NCBI GenBank assembly: GCA_963965975.1 | Contig: OZ014419.1 | Span: forward strand, 5,545,677-5,609,676 | Direction of reading: 5' to 3' | DNA length: 64,000 nt | DNA from: Xestospongia bergquistia | Taxonomy: Eukaryota; Porifera; Demospongiae; Haplosclerida; Petrosiidae | Shown: positions 62,401 to 64,000 of the stretch, in pieces | How positions within the stretch are numbered: position 1 is the stretch's first letter | How the letters are laid out: every line of letters starts with the position of its first letter | The notes under the pieces: model-generated | Seen by the model: the letters and a program-made list of their open reading frames with translations, nothing else | Told to the model about the DNA's origin: nothing | Database searches by the model: none | Program-made: the position numbers and the translations under genes

Positions 62401-63560
62401 GTGGTCTGTTGACTCTGTTCTTCATTTTTATCATCTAAGCTGATAACTTTATATATTACACATAATATGTACTCTGTGTTTGTGGTTCTTTTGTAGTTGC
62501 TATTGCAGCTGGACGCAGGCTATCTAGTCGTCTCTTTGATGGGAAAGATGTTAAATTGGATTACAATTACATACCTACTGTTGTTTTCAGTCATCCTCCT
62601 ATTGGTACTGTAGGTCTCACTGAAGGTCAGTATATTAAAAAATTCATTTCAATATTAGCAATTCTCACTATCTCAGCTGAAGCTGAGAAGGAGTATGGCA
62701 AAGACAAATTGAAGATATATCGTGCTAAATTTACTCCTTTATATCATGCCCTCACAAGTCGTAAAACATTGTGCCATATGAAATTAATTTGTGTTCTTCC
62801 AGAAGAGAAGGTCTATTATATACTGCATGACTTGAATGATGTTCTCTCTTTTCCAGATTGTGGGTCTACATGTCATTGGCATTGGTGCTGATGAAATGCT
62901 ACAAGGCTTTGGAGTGGCTGTGAAAATGGGTGCTACAAAAGTAAGTACTTTTTGACACTTTAGATATTTGTTGGTCATGTCCCTGTTCACCTACTAAATA
63001 TTTCGCCTACTGATAAAAATTATTATAAAATGATCAAACATGAACAGGAAATGACTAATTAAAGGCCTATTAACAAGCTTGTGCATGCTGAGATTCCAGA
63101 GATGTAATCTTCTAGGTTGATGGTGTTTTCACAAAAGCAAGTCTTCAATTCTGTAATGTTCATTCTGCTAACAATTTTTCTACTTCTACCTTTGCTTCAA
63201 TGGGGCTGATGTTTATGAATATCTTTTTAGGATACAATTAAGTTGTTCAGTGTAGTAATAGATCAACTGCATTCTCAACTTTTCTCATCAGAACATTCTT
63301 CCATTTTGACCTTGTGACAAAATTTAGTAGGCAAAATGGTACTTTTGATCATTTAGTAGGCAAACAGTTACTAAACCTATTTGTTCATAGTTTTGTAGAT
63401 TAGTCACGCATTAATATTAGCATTATGAGTAAAGATTACTTGTTTAAATATTGTTAAATGTAATACATTGTCACTAGTCCTTTTTGTTTTATAGGCTGAT
63501 TTTGATAATTGTGTAGCAATCCATCCCACATCAGCTGAGGAATTTGTCACAATGAAGTAA
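59428..63560 (+). CDS. GSR: Glutathione reductase
   Basis: ATG 59428 ([20 protein letters not shown]); the frame is open further upstream without another ATG. FAD site GAGSGG with AKVAIVEHG; redox-active disulfide [13 protein letters not shown] (CxxxxC); [41 protein letters not shown] site [95 protein letters not shown]. The interface motif [15 protein letters not shown], with catalytic His-Pro and Glu, ends the protein at 63560. No C-terminal selenocysteine motif follows, which excludes thioredoxin reductase. It reduces glutathione disulfide with NADPH. About 480 residues, the family length. Introns hold a dispersed repeat (60590), a doubled 19 bp unit (60062-60099) and a MITE (62985). Confidence 0.96.
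60062..60099. repeat. Two tandem 19 bp units
   Basis: CATAAACTTATTGTCTAGT occurs twice in direct succession in a GSR intron. Small replication-slippage duplication. Confidence 0.8.
60590..60780 (+). repeat. Dispersed ~200 bp repeat, copy 3
   Basis: ACATGCAATGTGCCAGGCGG, CCTAAGATTGTTTTAGACCA and the CAATGAATTTAATT end match the copies at 25930 and, inverted, at 30360. It lies in a GSR intron. Confidence 0.55.
62985..63365. repeat. MITE-like element with CCTACTAAAT inverted ends
   Basis: Left end CACCTACTAAATATTTCGCC then TACTGATAAAAA and AATGATCAAA; right end TTTTGATCATTTAGTAGGCA. The reverse complement of the right end gives TGCCTACTAAATGATCAAAA, with a second GCCTACTAAAT copy inside it. 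About 380 bp in the last GSR intron. No coding capacity. Confidence 0.55.
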
Positions 63561-63614
63561 TTCAACTGTTGTTTTATTATAAGGAAACATTATTAAATTA
63601 AAGTAGCAAGTAGC

Positions 63615-63708
63615 AATGGCAAAATTTAGAAAAGTTTGTTAAATTTTAATCACAGCTTTTGAATGGCAAAATTTAGAAAAGTTTGTTAAATTTTAATCAC
63701 AGCTTTTT
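63615..63708. repeat. Two tandem 47 bp units
   Basis: The 46 bp from AATGGCAAAATTTAGAAAAG to ATCACAGCTTTT occur twice, identical and head to tail, between the GSR stop and the next gene. The perfect identity suggests a recent duplication. Confidence 0.9.
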
Positions 63709-63732
63709 GAACCACCATGTTAGTTAAAACAT

Positions 63733-64000
63733 TTAACTTTTATTGGTGTTGAAGATGTCAGTGTAGAGATACCATCGACCATCAATCTTCTTCCAGATGA
63801 CAACATACCTAATGTACAATAATATGCAATAAGCTCCTTAAATTCCCAATAAAACATACAATTAATACCTTTAGTTTATGACATTTGCCACAGTAAATAA
63901 TTTATACACATTAATTCCCATACAACACTATCAAGTAATTCTGTAGCTTTGCAGTTTCCTAAGTGATTCAAACTCTGGCTGCCATCTTAGAGGACAACAG
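63733..64000 (-). CDS. Last exon of a probable SnoaL/DUF4440-like gene (partial)
   Basis: Exon 63808-63733 on the minus strand, after the acceptor CATTAG, encodes YVVIWKKIDGRWYLYTDIFN and TNKS-stop. The pattern Y-x-V-x-W-K-K-x-D-G-x-W-x-L-Y-x-D-x-F-N is typical of the C-terminal strands of NTF2-fold SnoaL/DUF4440-like small proteins. Upstream sequence (63809-64000) contains a possible further exon, but I could not define it, and the 5' part is outside the window. With only 25 residues the family call is tentative. Confidence 0.5.

Noticed and set aside
59428-63560. Thioredoxin reductase
   Set aside because: The C-terminus ends in [12 protein letters not shown] without a Cys-Sec or Cys-Cys tail, which fits glutathione reductase.

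Overview
The window looks like nuclear DNA of an early-branching animal. A demosponge such as Amphimedon is the best guess, at moderate confidence. The DNA is AT-rich, the genes have many short GT-AG introns, intergenic gaps are small, and the gene set is animal-like: TBL1, a Misshapen-type Ste20 kinase with a CNH domain, a K+-dependent Na+/Ca2+ exchanger, a MyTH4-FERM protein and a Death-domain protein. Species and chromosome cannot be fixed from sequence reading alone. All coding calls were assembled by hand from exon translations and splice signals, so single exon edges may be off by a few bases.

Layout. 1-13.3 kb is the accessory part: two paralogous kelch genes lie head to head (minus strand, cut by the left edge at 1; plus strand, 10243-13324) and are separated by about 7.6 kb of repeats. 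The plus-strand gene is a kelch / coiled-coil / Death-domain fusion. The repeats hold a hairpin MITE, an array of ~120-160 bp units, and a 3.75 kb TIR-bounded DNA transposon (6380-10130). Its decayed gene joins a USP-type deubiquitinase fragment, C2H2 fingers, a MULE-like transposase, a SWIM finger and a PHD finger. A smaller, unrelated MULE remnant sits in an intron of the first kelch gene.

13.9-64 kb is dense, conserved housekeeping sequence: TBL1 (-), a seven-TM protein with insect gustatory-receptor-like topology (+), a motorless MyTH4-FERM protein (-), mitochondrial elongation factor G1 (-), ribosomal protein eL33/RPL35A (+), an SLC25A14/30-type mitochondrial carrier (+), ATG3 (-), the peroxisomal protease TYSND1 ending in SKL (-), a MAP4K4/TNIK/MINK kinase (-), an SLC26 anion transporter (+), an SLC24 exchanger (-), glutathione reductase (+), and the last exon of a probable SnoaL/DUF4440-like gene (-).

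Gene relations. Four divergent pairs share gaps of about 140-280 bp (TBL1/7TM, GFM1/RPL35A, MAP4K4/SLC26, SLC24/GSR), so they probably use bidirectional promoters. MAP4K4, TYSND1 and ATG3 run in the same direction with gaps of 224 and 60 bp. No metabolic cluster is evident. The candidates for something new are the protease-bearing transposon, the 7TM receptor-like protein, the kelch-Death fusion and the MyTH4-FERM protein.
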